Source: CAZKEW01 sp964580435 (GTDB lineage Bacteria; Acidobacteriota; Aminicenantia; Aminicenantales; UBA8522). Taken from it: a DNA stretch of 64,000 nucleotides. The notes under the pieces were generated by a model that saw nothing but the letters and a program-made list of their open reading frames with translations, had not been told where the DNA came from and searched no databases. Shown here piece by piece: positions 1 to 8,959 of this stretch. Where the stretch lies: positions 18,248 to 82,247 of the forward strand of contig CAZOKP010000004.1 in assembly GCA_964580435.1 (NCBI GenBank), written 5' to 3'. The position numbers and the translations under genes are program-made. Every line of letters begins with the position of its first letter. Positions within the stretch are counted from its first letter, which is position 1.

Positions 1-590
1 CGCACGTGTTGAGCATTACGGGGCGGCCTGAGGACGCACTGGCGGAGGTGGAGCGGGCCCTGGAACTGGACCCCTTCAATTCTCTCTTTCAGAGTCTCGC
101 AGCCGCGGTCTTCCTCTTGGCGCACCGGTACGACGAAGCCATTGCTTATGCCCGCAGCGCGCAGCGAACGAACGCGGACGATCCCGTCGCTCACAACATC
201 CTCCAGGTATGCTTTTTCATGAAAGGAATGTACGAAGAGGCGTTCGAGGAATGGAAAGCCATGTGGAACACTCCCTTATACGGCAATCGTGACGTCGCAG
301 AAGCCCTCGATCGGGGGTACGCGGAAGCAGGCTTTGCGGGCGCCATGAGGCAGGCAACGGAGGCGTGGGCCAAAGTGGTCTATGAACGGGGTGAGCCATG
401 GTACCTCGCGCTGGCTTATGTCATGGCCGAGGACAAGGAGCGCGCCCTGGAGTGGTTAGAGAAAGGCTTCGAGCTGCACGATGCGAACATGGCTTATCTC
501 GGTTTTCCGGGTTTTGACAGCGTGTGCTCCGAGCCGCGCTTCCAGGAACTGCGGCGCCGGATGAATCTGCCTACAGAAGAAAAGAAATAA
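1..590 (+). CDS. TPR-repeat protein, C-terminal part (5' truncated by window)
   Basis: The reading frame is open to the window edge, so the true start lies upstream; a GTG at 6 is in frame but probably internal. The visible 194 residues are helical tetratricopeptide-type repeats, with phrases such as ALAEVERALELDPFN and EAIAYARSAQRTNADDP. This is the A/B helix pattern with the usual small and proline positions. TPRs are protein-protein interaction modules. The stop lies 13 bp before a serine/threonine kinase gene on the same strand, which suggests one operon. TPR tails are common in kinase-linked proteins of this type, so the missing N-terminus may carry a kinase or DNA-binding domain. That is inference, because no catalytic domain is visible here. 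Confidence 0.75.
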   Translation, partial: HVLSITGRPEDALAEVERALELDPFNSLFQSLAAAVFLLAHRYDEAIAYARSAQRTNADDPVAHNILQVCFFMKGMYEEAFEEWKAMWNTPLYGNRDVAEALDRGYAEAGFAGAMRQATEAWAKVVYERGEPWYLALAYVMAEDKERALEWLEKGFELHDANMAYLGFPGFDSVCSEPRFQELRRRMNLPTEEKK

Positions 591-603
591 CAGGAGACGG
601 GCG

Positions 604-3600
604 ATGAAGTGTCCCAAATGCCATTCCGATAATCCCGATACGTCCCGGTTTTGCGGAAATTGTGCGGCCCTGCTTGCACAGGAAGGGCAGCTTTTCGATT
701 CCCTGACGAAGACATTGGCGACGCCTCTTCCTGTCTTATCGAAAGGCAGCCTCATTGCCGGAAAATACCGGATCCTTGAGGAAATCGGCCAGGGCGGGAT
801 GGGGATCGTCTATAAGGCCGAGGATCTGAAGCTCAAGCGCTATGTGGCCCTAAAGTTCCTTCCTCCCCATCTCATGAACTTGCCCGAGCTCAAGGATAGG
901 TTCCTGATCGAGGCCCAGGCGGCCGCAGCCCTTTCCCACCCGAATATCTGCGTCATCCACGAAGTAAGAGAAAGCGACGAAGATCCTTACATTGCGATGG
1001 AGTACGTGGAAGGGGAAACGCTCCGGGATAAGATTATGAAAGGGCCCCTAAAGACTGAGGAGGCCCTGACAATCGCGAGCCAGGTCGCCGCCGGGCTTGG
1101 CGAGGCCCACCGCAAGGGCATCATCCACCGGGACATCAAGAGCGCCAACATCATGGTTACTGATAAAGGCCAGGCCAAGGTCATGGACTTCGGGCTGGCC
1201 AAGCTCCGGGGCGGGTCGTCGCTGACGAAGAGCCAGACGACGCTGGGCACGGTCGCCTACATGTCGCCGGAGCAGGCCCAGGGCGAGGAGGTCGACGGCC
1301 GGACGGACCTCTGGTCGCTCGGCGTCGTCCTCTACGAGATGCTTACGGGCGAACTCCCGTTCAAAGGCGACCGGGACCTCTCGATCATCCATTCCATCAT
1401 CCACGAAGATCCGAAGCCGATCAAGGTCCGCAAGCCGCCGGTGCCCGAGGAGTTGCAACTGGTTATCGCCCGGACGCTCAAGAAGAACCGCAATTCGCGT
1501 TACGGCTCTGCCCAGGAAATCCTGAAGGACTTGAGGAAATACGAAGAGGCGGTCCGGGCAGAGGCGGCCGGTGTGTTTAACCTGCGATCGCTCTTGAAGC
1601 GCCTGCGCCGGCCGGTGGTGGCGATTCCCGCAGCCCTGACGTTGGTTGCGATTGCGGCCGCGGCCGTCTGGTTCTTCAAGCATCAGGCCAAGGTCCGCTG
1701 GGCCAGGGAGATCGCCATCCCGGAGATCGAGCGGATGATCGAGGAGAACGACGTGTGGCGGAATCTTGTCGCGCCCTACCGGCTCGCGGAAAAAGCCGAG
1801 GCCATCATCCCGCGCGACGCCAGGCTGGCCGAGCTCTTTTCGAAATGCTCTCTGAACATCAATGTTAAGACAGAGCCTCCAGGTGCGAAGATTTACATTA
1901 AGGATTACGACGCGCCGGAAAGTGAATGGTCCTATCTCGGCGTCTCGCCGATCGAAAAGATCAGACTGCCCATCGGAGTCTTCAGATGGAAAATTGAAAA
2001 AGACGGCTACGAGACCGTTCTGGCCGCATCGTCCAGCTGGGATACGGGAGGTCGTATCGGCAAGCCCGGTTTCGTCATTCCCTATGACCTCGTAAGAGTC
2101 CTTGATAAGACCGGAAGCGTTCCACCGGGAATGGTGCGGGTCCAAGGTGCAGAAACGGCCATCGGGAAACTGGGTGATTTCTACATCGACAGGTATGAGG
2201 TCACCAACAGGCAATTCAAGGAGTTCATCGACAAGGGCGGCTATAGAAACAAGGAGTACTGGAAACTCAGTTTCACCAAAAGCGGAAAAGATCTGACCTG
2301 GGAAGAAGGAATCAAAGAGTTCGTCGATCCGACGGGTCAATCCGGCCCTTCCATATGGCTGGCGGGGGATTATCCCGAGGGCGGGGGCGATTATCCAGTT
2401 TCAGGCATCAGCTGGTACGAGGCCGCGGCGTATGCGGAATGGGCCGGAAAGAGCCTGCCGACGATGGTTCACTGGGAGATAGCCAGAGGCCAGTACACTC
2501 CGATGGTGCGCGTTTTCCAATTGGGGGGCCTCGCCATCTTTGCGCCTTTCAGTAATTTCTCCGGCAATGGCCCCGTTGCGGTGGGAAGCCTTCCGGGCAT
2601 TACGCCCTTCGGGGTCTTTGACATGGCGGGGAATGTACGGGAATGGTGCTTGAATGAGACCCCGATGGGTAGACTCGTCCGAGGCGGCGCCTGGGACGAC
2701 AATACATACGAATTCGGGAATCGGCGGCAGGCTCCTCCCATGGATCGCTCCGCTAAGAACGGATTTCGGTGTGCTCTTTATCCCAAGCGAGAGGAGATCC
2801 CCGCAGCGGCGTTTCAACTTGAAAAACTCGCGGTGTTCAGGGATTTTTACAAAGAAACGCCGGTTCCGGACCCTGTTTTTCAGGTTTACAAGGAGCAGTT
2901 TTCCTACGACAAGACAGACTTGAGGGCACGCGTCGAATCGCAGCAGGAAAGCCCCGGAGGCTGGATTCGGGAGAAGATCACCTTCGACGCCGCCTATGGC
3001 GGCGAGCGGGTCATGGCCTATCTCTTTCTTCCCGGCAACGCCTCGCCTCCGTATCAAACTGTGATCTATTTCCCCGGCAGCGCCTCTCTAACAACAAAAT
3101 CGAGCGAAGACCTCGAGAACTATTATGAATTCCCGATGTTCCTTTCTTTTATCGTTAAAAACGGCCGGGCTGCCCTTTATCCTGTCTATAAGGGAACATT
3201 CGAGCGCGGAAATCCTGCCTTGATCCCTATCCATATTGGTACCGATACTCATGCCTATACCGAATTCCTGATTCAAATCGTCCAAGATTTCAGGAGATGC
3301 ATCGACTACCTGGAAACGCGGACGGACATCGACAGAAACAGGATTGCCTATTACGGCATGAGTTGGGGCGGGAGACTCGGCGCGATCATCCCGGCCGTGG
3401 AGGACCGCATCAAAGCAAGTGTCTTAGTGGGAGGCGGCATGGGAGGGCGAGCGAGCCGCCCTGAATCCTCTGTGCTCAACTATGTGACCCGAGTGAAAAT
3501 ACCGACCCTGATGTTGAACGGCAGGTACGATGCCGGTCTCGAGATAGGCATCAAGCCTATGTTCGACCTGCTTGGAACTCCCGCAGAGCACAAACAATTC

Positions 3601-3696
3601 AAGTTATACGACACCGACCACATCCCCCCGAGGACCGAGTACATCAAGGAAACCCTGGCCTGGCTGGACAAGTACCTGGGGCCGGTGAAGAGATAA
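604..3696 (+). CDS. Membrane Ser/Thr kinase fused to PEGA, SUMF-like and alpha/beta hydrolase domains (paralogue 1)
   Basis: The 1030-residue protein has four parts. A zinc ribbon has CPKC and CGNC at residues 3-20. A Hanks-type kinase domain spans about 54-315, with glycine loop GQGGMG at 62-67, Lys84, HRDIK with Asp177, and DFG at 195-197. One membrane segment lies near 340-358. The C-terminal half is predicted outside the cytoplasm: a PEGA-like stretch (about 415-480), a SUMF/FGE-sulfatase fold (about 505-725, ending NGFRC) and an alpha/beta hydrolase (about 790-1030). The hydrolase has nucleophile elbow GMSWGG (Ser920), a later NGRYDAG aspartate and a DTDH histidine, so its triad looks complete. 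The FGE active-site cysteine pair is not apparent, so formylglycine generation is unlikely. AGGAG precedes the ATG. A close tandem paralogue follows 11 bp later. The substrate is unknown. Confidence 0.9.
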   Translation: MKCPKCHSDNPDTSRFCGNCAALLAQEGQLFDSLTKTLATPLPVLSKGSLIAGKYRILEEIGQGGMGIVYKAEDLKLKRYVALKFLPPHLMNLPELKDRFLIEAQAAAALSHPNICVIHEVRESDEDPYIAMEYVEGETLRDKIMKGPLKTEEALTIASQVAAGLGEAHRKGIIHRDIKSANIMVTDKGQAKVMDFGLAKLRGGSSLTKSQTTLGTVAYMSPEQAQGEEVDGRTDLWSLGVVLYEMLTGELPFKGDRDLSIIHSIIHEDPKPIKVRKPPVPEELQLVIARTLKKNRNSRYGSAQEILKDLRKYEEAVRAEAAGVFNLRSLLKRLRRPVVAIPAALTLVAIAAAAVWFFKHQAKVRWAREIAIPEIERMIEENDVWRNLVAPYRLAEKAEAIIPRDARLAELFSKCSLNINVKTEPPGAKIYIKDYDAPESEWSYLGVSPIEKIRLPIGVFRWKIEKDGYETVLAASSSWDTGGRIGKPGFVIPYDLVRVLDKTGSVPPGMVRVQGAETAIGKLGDFYIDRYEVTNRQFKEFIDKGGYRNKEYWKLSFTKSGKDLTWEEGIKEFVDPTGQSGPSIWLAGDYPEGGGDYPVSGISWYEAAAYAEWAGKSLPTMVHWEIARGQYTPMVRVFQLGGLAIFAPFSNFSGNGPVAVGSLPGITPFGVFDMAGNVREWCLNETPMGRLVRGGAWDDNTYEFGNRRQAPPMDRSAKNGFRCALYPKREEIPAAAFQLEKLAVFRDFYKETPVPDPVFQVYKEQFSYDKTDLRARVESQQESPGGWIREKITFDAAYGGERVMAYLFLPGNASPPYQTVIYFPGSASLTTKSSEDLENYYEFPMFLSFIVKNGRAALYPVYKGTFERGNPALIPIHIGTDTHAYTEFLIQIVQDFRRCIDYLETRTDIDRNRIAYYGMSWGGRLGAIIPAVEDRIKASVLVGGGMGGRASRPESSVLNYVTRVKIPTLMLNGRYDAGLEIGIKPMFDLLGTPAEHKQFKLYDTDHIPPRTEYIKETLAWLDKYLGPVKR

Positions 3697-3707
3697 AGGC
3701 GGGAGCC

Positions 3708-6700
3708 ATGTCCGTAGAGTGTCCGAAATGCCATTCTGAGAATAACGATAACTCGCGGTTCTGCAGCAACTGCGCCACGCCGTTGAGCAAGGCGGGGCTG
3801 GAAGGAGTGTCCCTAACCAGAACTCTGGAGACGCCGCTTCAAATCATTTCGAAAGACAGCCTCATTGCCGGAAAATACCGGATCCTTGAGGAAATCGGCC
3901 AGGGGGGAATGGGAGTCGTTTACAAAGCCGAGGACATCAAGCTTAAACGTTCGGTGGCTCTGAAATTCCTCCCGCCGCACCTGATGAACTTGCCCGAGCT
4001 CAAGGAGCGGTTCCTGATCGAGGCCCAGGCGGCCGCCGCCCTCTCCCACCCGAATATCTGCGTCATCCATGAGGTCGGGGAGGCCGAGGACAGGTCCTTT
4101 ATCGTCATGGAGTACGTGGAGGGGGAGACCCTTCGGGATAAGATCAAAAAAGGGCCCCTAAAGACCGAGGTCGCCCTCGACATCACGATCCAGATCGCAG
4201 CCGGCCTGGGCGAGGCCCACCGCAAGGGCATCATCCACCGGGACATCAAGAGCGCAAACATCATGGTGACGGACAAAGGCCAGGCCAAGGTCATGGACTT
4301 CGGGCTGGCCAAGCTGCGGGGCGGGAGCTCGCTTACCAAGAGCCAGACGACGCTGGGCACGGTGGCCTACATGTCTCCGGAACAGGCGCAGGGGGGAGAA
4401 ATCGACCAACGCACCGACATCTGGTCCCTGGGCGTCGTGCTCTACGAGATGCTCATGGGTGAGCTTCCGTTTAAAGGTGACCGTGACGTCTCGATCATCT
4501 ACTCGATCGTCCATGAGGAGCCAAAGTCGCTCAAGATCCGGAAGCCTCCCGTCCCTGTGGAGCTGCAGCAGGTCATCGCCCGGGCCCTCAAGAAGAACCG
4601 GGAAGCCCGCTATGGCTCCGCCGACGAAATGCTGAGAGACCTAAGGGCTTACCAATCCTCCGCACAGCTCGCAGAGTCCGGGGTCCTGAGCCTAAAGATG
4701 ATCGGTCGCCGCCTCAGGAAGCCGCGGGTCGCCATTCCCACGGTCGTCGCACTTATTGCCCTGGCTTTTCTCGGCACCATGTTTTTCAAGCACCAGGCCC
4801 AGGTCCGCTGGGCCAGGCAGGTGGCTCTTCCGGAGATTCAGAGGCTTATCGAGGGAAATGACTGTTGGCGCAATCTCATACCCGTCTATAAACTCGCGGA
4901 AAAGGCGGAAGCTTACATTCCGCACGATCCCAAGCTGGCCGGGCTTTTTTCGAAATGCTCCTTGAAGGTCAACATCAAAACCGAACCTCCCGGCGCCAAG
5001 ATCTTTATGAAAGAATACATGGCCCCGGAGAGCGATTGGACGTATCTCGGAGTTTCGCCGATCGAAAAGATCCGGCTGCCCATCGGGGTTTTCAGATGGA
5101 AAATCGAAAAAGACGGCTATGAGACGGTTCTGGCGGCCGCTTCCACCTGGAATGGAGATATTGTGAGTCCTGAGATTATTGTTCCCTATGATATTGTGAG
5201 AATCCTGGACAATAAGGAAAACATTCCGCCGGGCATGGTGCGGGTCACGGGAGCGGAAACGGCTGACGGCAAGCTGGATGATTTTCTTATCGATACTTAT
5301 GAAGTGACGAATAAGCAATATAAGGAATTCGTCAACGGCAGCGGATACAGGAACAAGAAATACTGGACGCAGAAATTCGTCAAGGACGGAAGAGAGCTGA
5401 CCTGGGAGGACGCGGTCAAGGGATTCGTCGACCAAACGGGGCTTCCCGGCCCGGCCGGATGGCAGGCAGGAGATTATCCCGAAGGACAGGCAGATTATCC
5501 GGTGTCGGGAATCAGTTGGTACGAGGCGGCGGCCTATGCGGAATTCTCCGGGAAAAGCCTGCCGACGGGAAATCATTGGGGGATCGCGAGGGGCGAATAT
5601 ACGCCGATGATTCAATATCCGCAGCTCGGGGGTTTCGCCCTTTTAGCTCCTTTCAGCAATTTTCTGGGGAAGGGCCCGGTTGCCGTAGGGAGTCTCCCGG
5701 GGGTAACGGCCTACGGGGCTTTTGACATGGCCGGGAACGTGAGGGAATGGTGCTGGAACAAAACTCCGAAAGGACGTGTCATCAGGGGCGGCGCCTGGGG
5801 AGAGAACACCTACATGTTCGACAATATGAGTCAAGCGCCGGCCATGGACCGTTCCGCCAAGAACGGGTTCCGTTGCGCCCTTTATTTTGAGCCGGAGAAA
5901 ATCCCAGGGTCGGCGTTTCAAATGGTCAAGTCCTTGGGCCTTCCCCTGATAGGTGAAACGGAAGATTTCGCCAAGCAAGAACCGGTCCCCGATTCCATTT
6001 TTCAGGTCTACAAAGAACAGTTTTCGTACGATAAAACCGATTTGAAGGCCCGCGTGGAATCGAAGAAGGAAAGCCCCGAATGGACTCTGGAAAAGATCAG
6101 TTTTGAGGCCGCCTACGGCGGCGAACGGATCATGGCCTATCTTTTTCTTCCCAAGAACGCTGTGCCGCCCTATCAGTCCGTCATCTATATGGGCGGCGAC
6201 GCTCCCGTGTTTCAGCGGTCGAGCCAGGACATCGAGACCTATTATGAAGTCCCCATGTTCTTTTCTTTTCTCGTCAAAAACGGACGGGCGGTCCTCTATC
6301 CCGTCTATAAGGGATTCTTCGAGCGCGGGAATGATGCCTTGATTTCTATCATCGAGGGCAGCTGGGCTTCCGTGCAGTGGAAAGAAGTCTTCATTCAACA
6401 GGTCAAGGACCTCAGAAGAGGCATCGACTATCTAGAAACCCGCCCGGATATCGACAGCCGGAAGCTCGCCTTTGAGGGAATGAGCTACGGATCGGGACTC
6501 GCGCCCGTCATCCTGGCCGTGGAGGAGCGCCTCAAGGTCGACGTTCTTTTGGCCGGAGGCTTCGGCCTCATGGGAGAGGGACGCCCCGAAGTGAATCAAA
6601 TCAACTATGTCACCCGGGTGAAAACACCCACCCTGATGTTGAACGGCAAATACGACTCGTTTTTTCCGCCCGAGACATCATCAAAACCGATGTTCGATCT

Positions 6701-6824
6701 CTTGGGGACTCCGGCCAAAGACAAGGATCAGAAATTTTACGAAACCGACCATATCCCACCCATGAACGAATACGTCAAAGAAACCTTGCGCTGGCTGGAT
6801 AAATACCTGGGGCCGGTGAAATAA
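3708..6824 (+). CDS. Membrane Ser/Thr kinase fused to PEGA, SUMF-like and alpha/beta hydrolase domains (paralogue 2)
   Basis: The 1038 residues are collinear with the preceding gene over the whole length, so this is a tandem duplication. The zinc ribbon (CPKC, CSNC), kinase loop GQGGMG, HRDIK, DFGLAK, a hydrophobic segment near 345-362, a PEGA-like part, a SUMF fold ending NGFRC and a C-terminal alpha/beta hydrolase are all present. The hydrolase elbow is GMSYGSG instead of GMSWGG, and NGKYDS and ETDH supply plausible Asp and His. Similarity is highest in the kinase and weaker in the hydrolase, as expected if the outer domains have diverged in substrate. GGGAG precedes the ATG. The stop is 8 bp from the next gene. 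The kinase is predicted to be active, with an extracytoplasmic enzyme or sensor on the same chain. Confidence 0.9.
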   Translation: MSVECPKCHSENNDNSRFCSNCATPLSKAGLEGVSLTRTLETPLQIISKDSLIAGKYRILEEIGQGGMGVVYKAEDIKLKRSVALKFLPPHLMNLPELKERFLIEAQAAAALSHPNICVIHEVGEAEDRSFIVMEYVEGETLRDKIKKGPLKTEVALDITIQIAAGLGEAHRKGIIHRDIKSANIMVTDKGQAKVMDFGLAKLRGGSSLTKSQTTLGTVAYMSPEQAQGGEIDQRTDIWSLGVVLYEMLMGELPFKGDRDVSIIYSIVHEEPKSLKIRKPPVPVELQQVIARALKKNREARYGSADEMLRDLRAYQSSAQLAESGVLSLKMIGRRLRKPRVAIPTVVALIALAFLGTMFFKHQAQVRWARQVALPEIQRLIEGNDCWRNLIPVYKLAEKAEAYIPHDPKLAGLFSKCSLKVNIKTEPPGAKIFMKEYMAPESDWTYLGVSPIEKIRLPIGVFRWKIEKDGYETVLAAASTWNGDIVSPEIIVPYDIVRILDNKENIPPGMVRVTGAETADGKLDDFLIDTYEVTNKQYKEFVNGSGYRNKKYWTQKFVKDGRELTWEDAVKGFVDQTGLPGPAGWQAGDYPEGQADYPVSGISWYEAAAYAEFSGKSLPTGNHWGIARGEYTPMIQYPQLGGFALLAPFSNFLGKGPVAVGSLPGVTAYGAFDMAGNVREWCWNKTPKGRVIRGGAWGENTYMFDNMSQAPAMDRSAKNGFRCALYFEPEKIPGSAFQMVKSLGLPLIGETEDFAKQEPVPDSIFQVYKEQFSYDKTDLKARVESKKESPEWTLEKISFEAAYGGERIMAYLFLPKNAVPPYQSVIYMGGDAPVFQRSSQDIETYYEVPMFFSFLVKNGRAVLYPVYKGFFERGNDALISIIEGSWASVQWKEVFIQQVKDLRRGIDYLETRPDIDSRKLAFEGMSYGSGLAPVILAVEERLKVDVLLAGGFGLMGEGRPEVNQINYVTRVKTPTLMLNGKYDSFFPPETSSKPMFDLLGTPAKDKDQKFYETDHIPPMNEYVKETLRWLDKYLGPVK

Positions 6825-6832
6825 AAAGGAAA

Positions 6833-8920
6833 ATGAATCCGAGAAAATGCGGCCTTTATTTCTTGTTTCTCTTAGTCCCTCTGCTATGTTTGCAAATTGG
6901 AGCGAGTCCAATGGCCATTCCCGTGACGCCAGAGGACGTTTCGCAGCTAGTCTATGAGTTCAAAATCGAGACGTCCTGGCTCACAATGAAGGATGGGGTG
7001 AAGCTTTCCGCAACATTCTATAAGCCGGTTCCGCGCTCTCCAGACGAAAAATTCCCGGTCATTTTTGAATTCCTGCCCTACCGCAAAGATGATGGTGGTT
7101 ATATCGGCACATATTCTCTGTACACCTATTTTGTCCAGCGCGGGTTTATCATGGCCAGAGTGGACATCCGCGGCACCGGCTCATCTGAAGGAATTTTCCC
7201 TCTCCGCGAATATTCAGAGCAAGAGCTCGACGATGCCGTTGAGATTATCGGCCAGCTTTCCAGGATGCCCGGCTCCAACGGAAACGTCGGCATGTGGGGG
7301 ATTTCCTGGGGAGGCTTCAATGCGATCCAGGTGGCCATGCGTCAGCCTCCCGCCCTGAAGGCGATCCTCGCTGCCATGGCGACCGATGACCTCTATCACG
7401 ACGACATTCATTATATTGACGGGGCTTTTCATATGGACGAGTGGGCCTTTTGGTTCGACCACTCCAAGGCCATTCCGCAGTCGCCCGACTACCCCCTGGA
7501 TGAAGCCTATTTCAAAGAGCGTTTTGATTCTTATCCGGGGCTTCTGACCTATCTCAAGCAGCAGAAAGACGGCGAATTCTGGCGCAAGAATTCCTTACGC
7601 TGGCAATACGACAAGATCCGCATCCCCTGCTATCTTATCGGCGGCCTTCTCGACGGGTACCGCGACAGCATCCCGCGCATGCTTGAGAACATGAAAGTCC
7701 CGGTCAAAGCCGAAATCGGCCCTTGGAACCACGCTTGGCCGGACGACGGAACCCCGGGACCGAACTATGAATGGCGTTATGAAGCGGTCCGCTGGTGGGA
7801 CCAATGGCTTAAAGGAAAGAACACGGGCGTGCTCAACGACCCCCGCCTTACTGTTTTCCTGCGGGAAGGACATGGCCCCGATTCGTCGCTCCAAATGGCA
7901 CCGGGCCGCTGGATCTGCGAGGATTGGCCTATACCCGGGACAACATGGAAGAAGTTTTTCCCAAGAGAAAATCGTTACCTAGGTCAAGAAGTGGGGGTGC
8001 AGTCAGCGGAATCATTGCGTTATGTCCCCACTTACGGCATAAACACAGGCCTGTGGTGGGGAGAGGCGACCGACGACATGCGGCCTGATGATGCCGGGAG
8101 TCTGGTCTTTGATAGCGCGCCGGTTGAAAAAGAATTCGAGATCGTCGGCTTTCCGCAGGTGCATCTCCGGGTTTCTGCGGACGCGCCGTTGGCCCACTGG
8201 GTGGCCCGGCTTGAGGATGTTTTCCCGGACGGCACCGTGTCTCTGGTCGCCGGGGCGCTTCTCAACGGCTCCCAGCGGCGTTCACGCCTTGAGCCGGAGG
8301 CGCTCGTGCCGGGCCAGGTTTATGACCTGGATTTTGAAATGCATTTTACCACCTGGACCTTTAAGCCAGGCCACCGCATCCGGCTCGCAGTCGCGAATTC
8401 CCTTTTTCCGATGATCTGGCCGACGCCATATCCTATAACAACGAAGCTCTTTGTTGGCGACGAGAATACACGGCTGGAATTGCCCGTGATCCCGACGAAA
8501 CGGCGGCCGGCGCCTTCCTTCAAGACGCCCGAAAAAAGAGAAGTGCGCCTAGATGCCCGCGACATCGTGAGCGAAGTCTGGCCGCAGGGCTTCTACGAAT
8601 GGCGGCGGGACCTTTGGAAAGGAATCGTGGGTGTGGAATGGAAAGGGAAAAGCAGCTGGGAAATTCGGGACCGGCGCTATCATTCGACCGAGAAAAACTA
8701 TTATGAAACTAATGAGAAAAACCCTGCCCAATCGCGTTTTCTCGGTGAAGACAGCGACCGGATTGAGCTTCCCGGCCGGAATATTTATTTGCTCACAAAC
8801 GTCGAGATCCTGTCCAACGATAAGAACTTCTTTGTCACGTTCCTTCGGCAGGTCTTCGAAAATGATAAGCTCATCCGCCGCCGGGAGTGGAAAGAGACAA
8901 TCCCGAGAATGTTCAATTAA
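6833..8920 (+). CDS. CocE/NonD-type secreted hydrolase (X-Pro dipeptidyl-peptidase-like)
   Basis: The 695 residues begin with a signal peptide (positive MNPRK, then a hydrophobic stretch to about residue 24). The N-terminal phrase about KDGVKLSATFYKP and the elbow GISWGG with Ser158 match the CocE/NonD and PepX alpha/beta hydrolase family. The C-terminal half has the jelly-roll domain of this family (PGHRIRLAVANSLFP). Members cleave esters, amides or X-Pro dipeptides, and the substrate cannot be fixed from sequence. AAGGAAA lies just upstream of the ATG. The gene follows the second kinase-hydrolase fusion by 8 bp and precedes an MFS transporter by 39 bp, so all are likely cotranscribed. Confidence 0.88.
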   Translation: MNPRKCGLYFLFLLVPLLCLQIGASPMAIPVTPEDVSQLVYEFKIETSWLTMKDGVKLSATFYKPVPRSPDEKFPVIFEFLPYRKDDGGYIGTYSLYTYFVQRGFIMARVDIRGTGSSEGIFPLREYSEQELDDAVEIIGQLSRMPGSNGNVGMWGISWGGFNAIQVAMRQPPALKAILAAMATDDLYHDDIHYIDGAFHMDEWAFWFDHSKAIPQSPDYPLDEAYFKERFDSYPGLLTYLKQQKDGEFWRKNSLRWQYDKIRIPCYLIGGLLDGYRDSIPRMLENMKVPVKAEIGPWNHAWPDDGTPGPNYEWRYEAVRWWDQWLKGKNTGVLNDPRLTVFLREGHGPDSSLQMAPGRWICEDWPIPGTTWKKFFPRENRYLGQEVGVQSAESLRYVPTYGINTGLWWGEATDDMRPDDAGSLVFDSAPVEKEFEIVGFPQVHLRVSADAPLAHWVARLEDVFPDGTVSLVAGALLNGSQRRSRLEPEALVPGQVYDLDFEMHFTTWTFKPGHRIRLAVANSLFPMIWPTPYPITTKLFVGDENTRLELPVIPTKRRPAPSFKTPEKREVRLDARDIVSEVWPQGFYEWRRDLWKGIVGVEWKGKSSWEIRDRRYHSTEKNYYETNEKNPAQSRFLGEDSDRIELPGRNIYLLTNVEILSNDKNFFVTFLRQVFENDKLIRRREWKETIPRMFN

Positions 8921-8959
8921 ACATCGGGCCCCGGCTTCTGTATTGGATCATCACGGATT

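Noticed and set aside
1048..2340. A 430-residue open frame antisense to the first kinase-hydrolase gene
   Set aside because: It lies wholly within a clearly coding gene, has low-complexity Arg/Asp/Leu composition typical of antisense frames in GC-rich DNA, and shows no recognisable motif.
2110..2770. Formylglycine-generating activity for the SUMF domains of the kinases
   Set aside because: The catalytic Cys pair of true FGE enzymes is not seen. Only the fold and the terminal GFRC remain.
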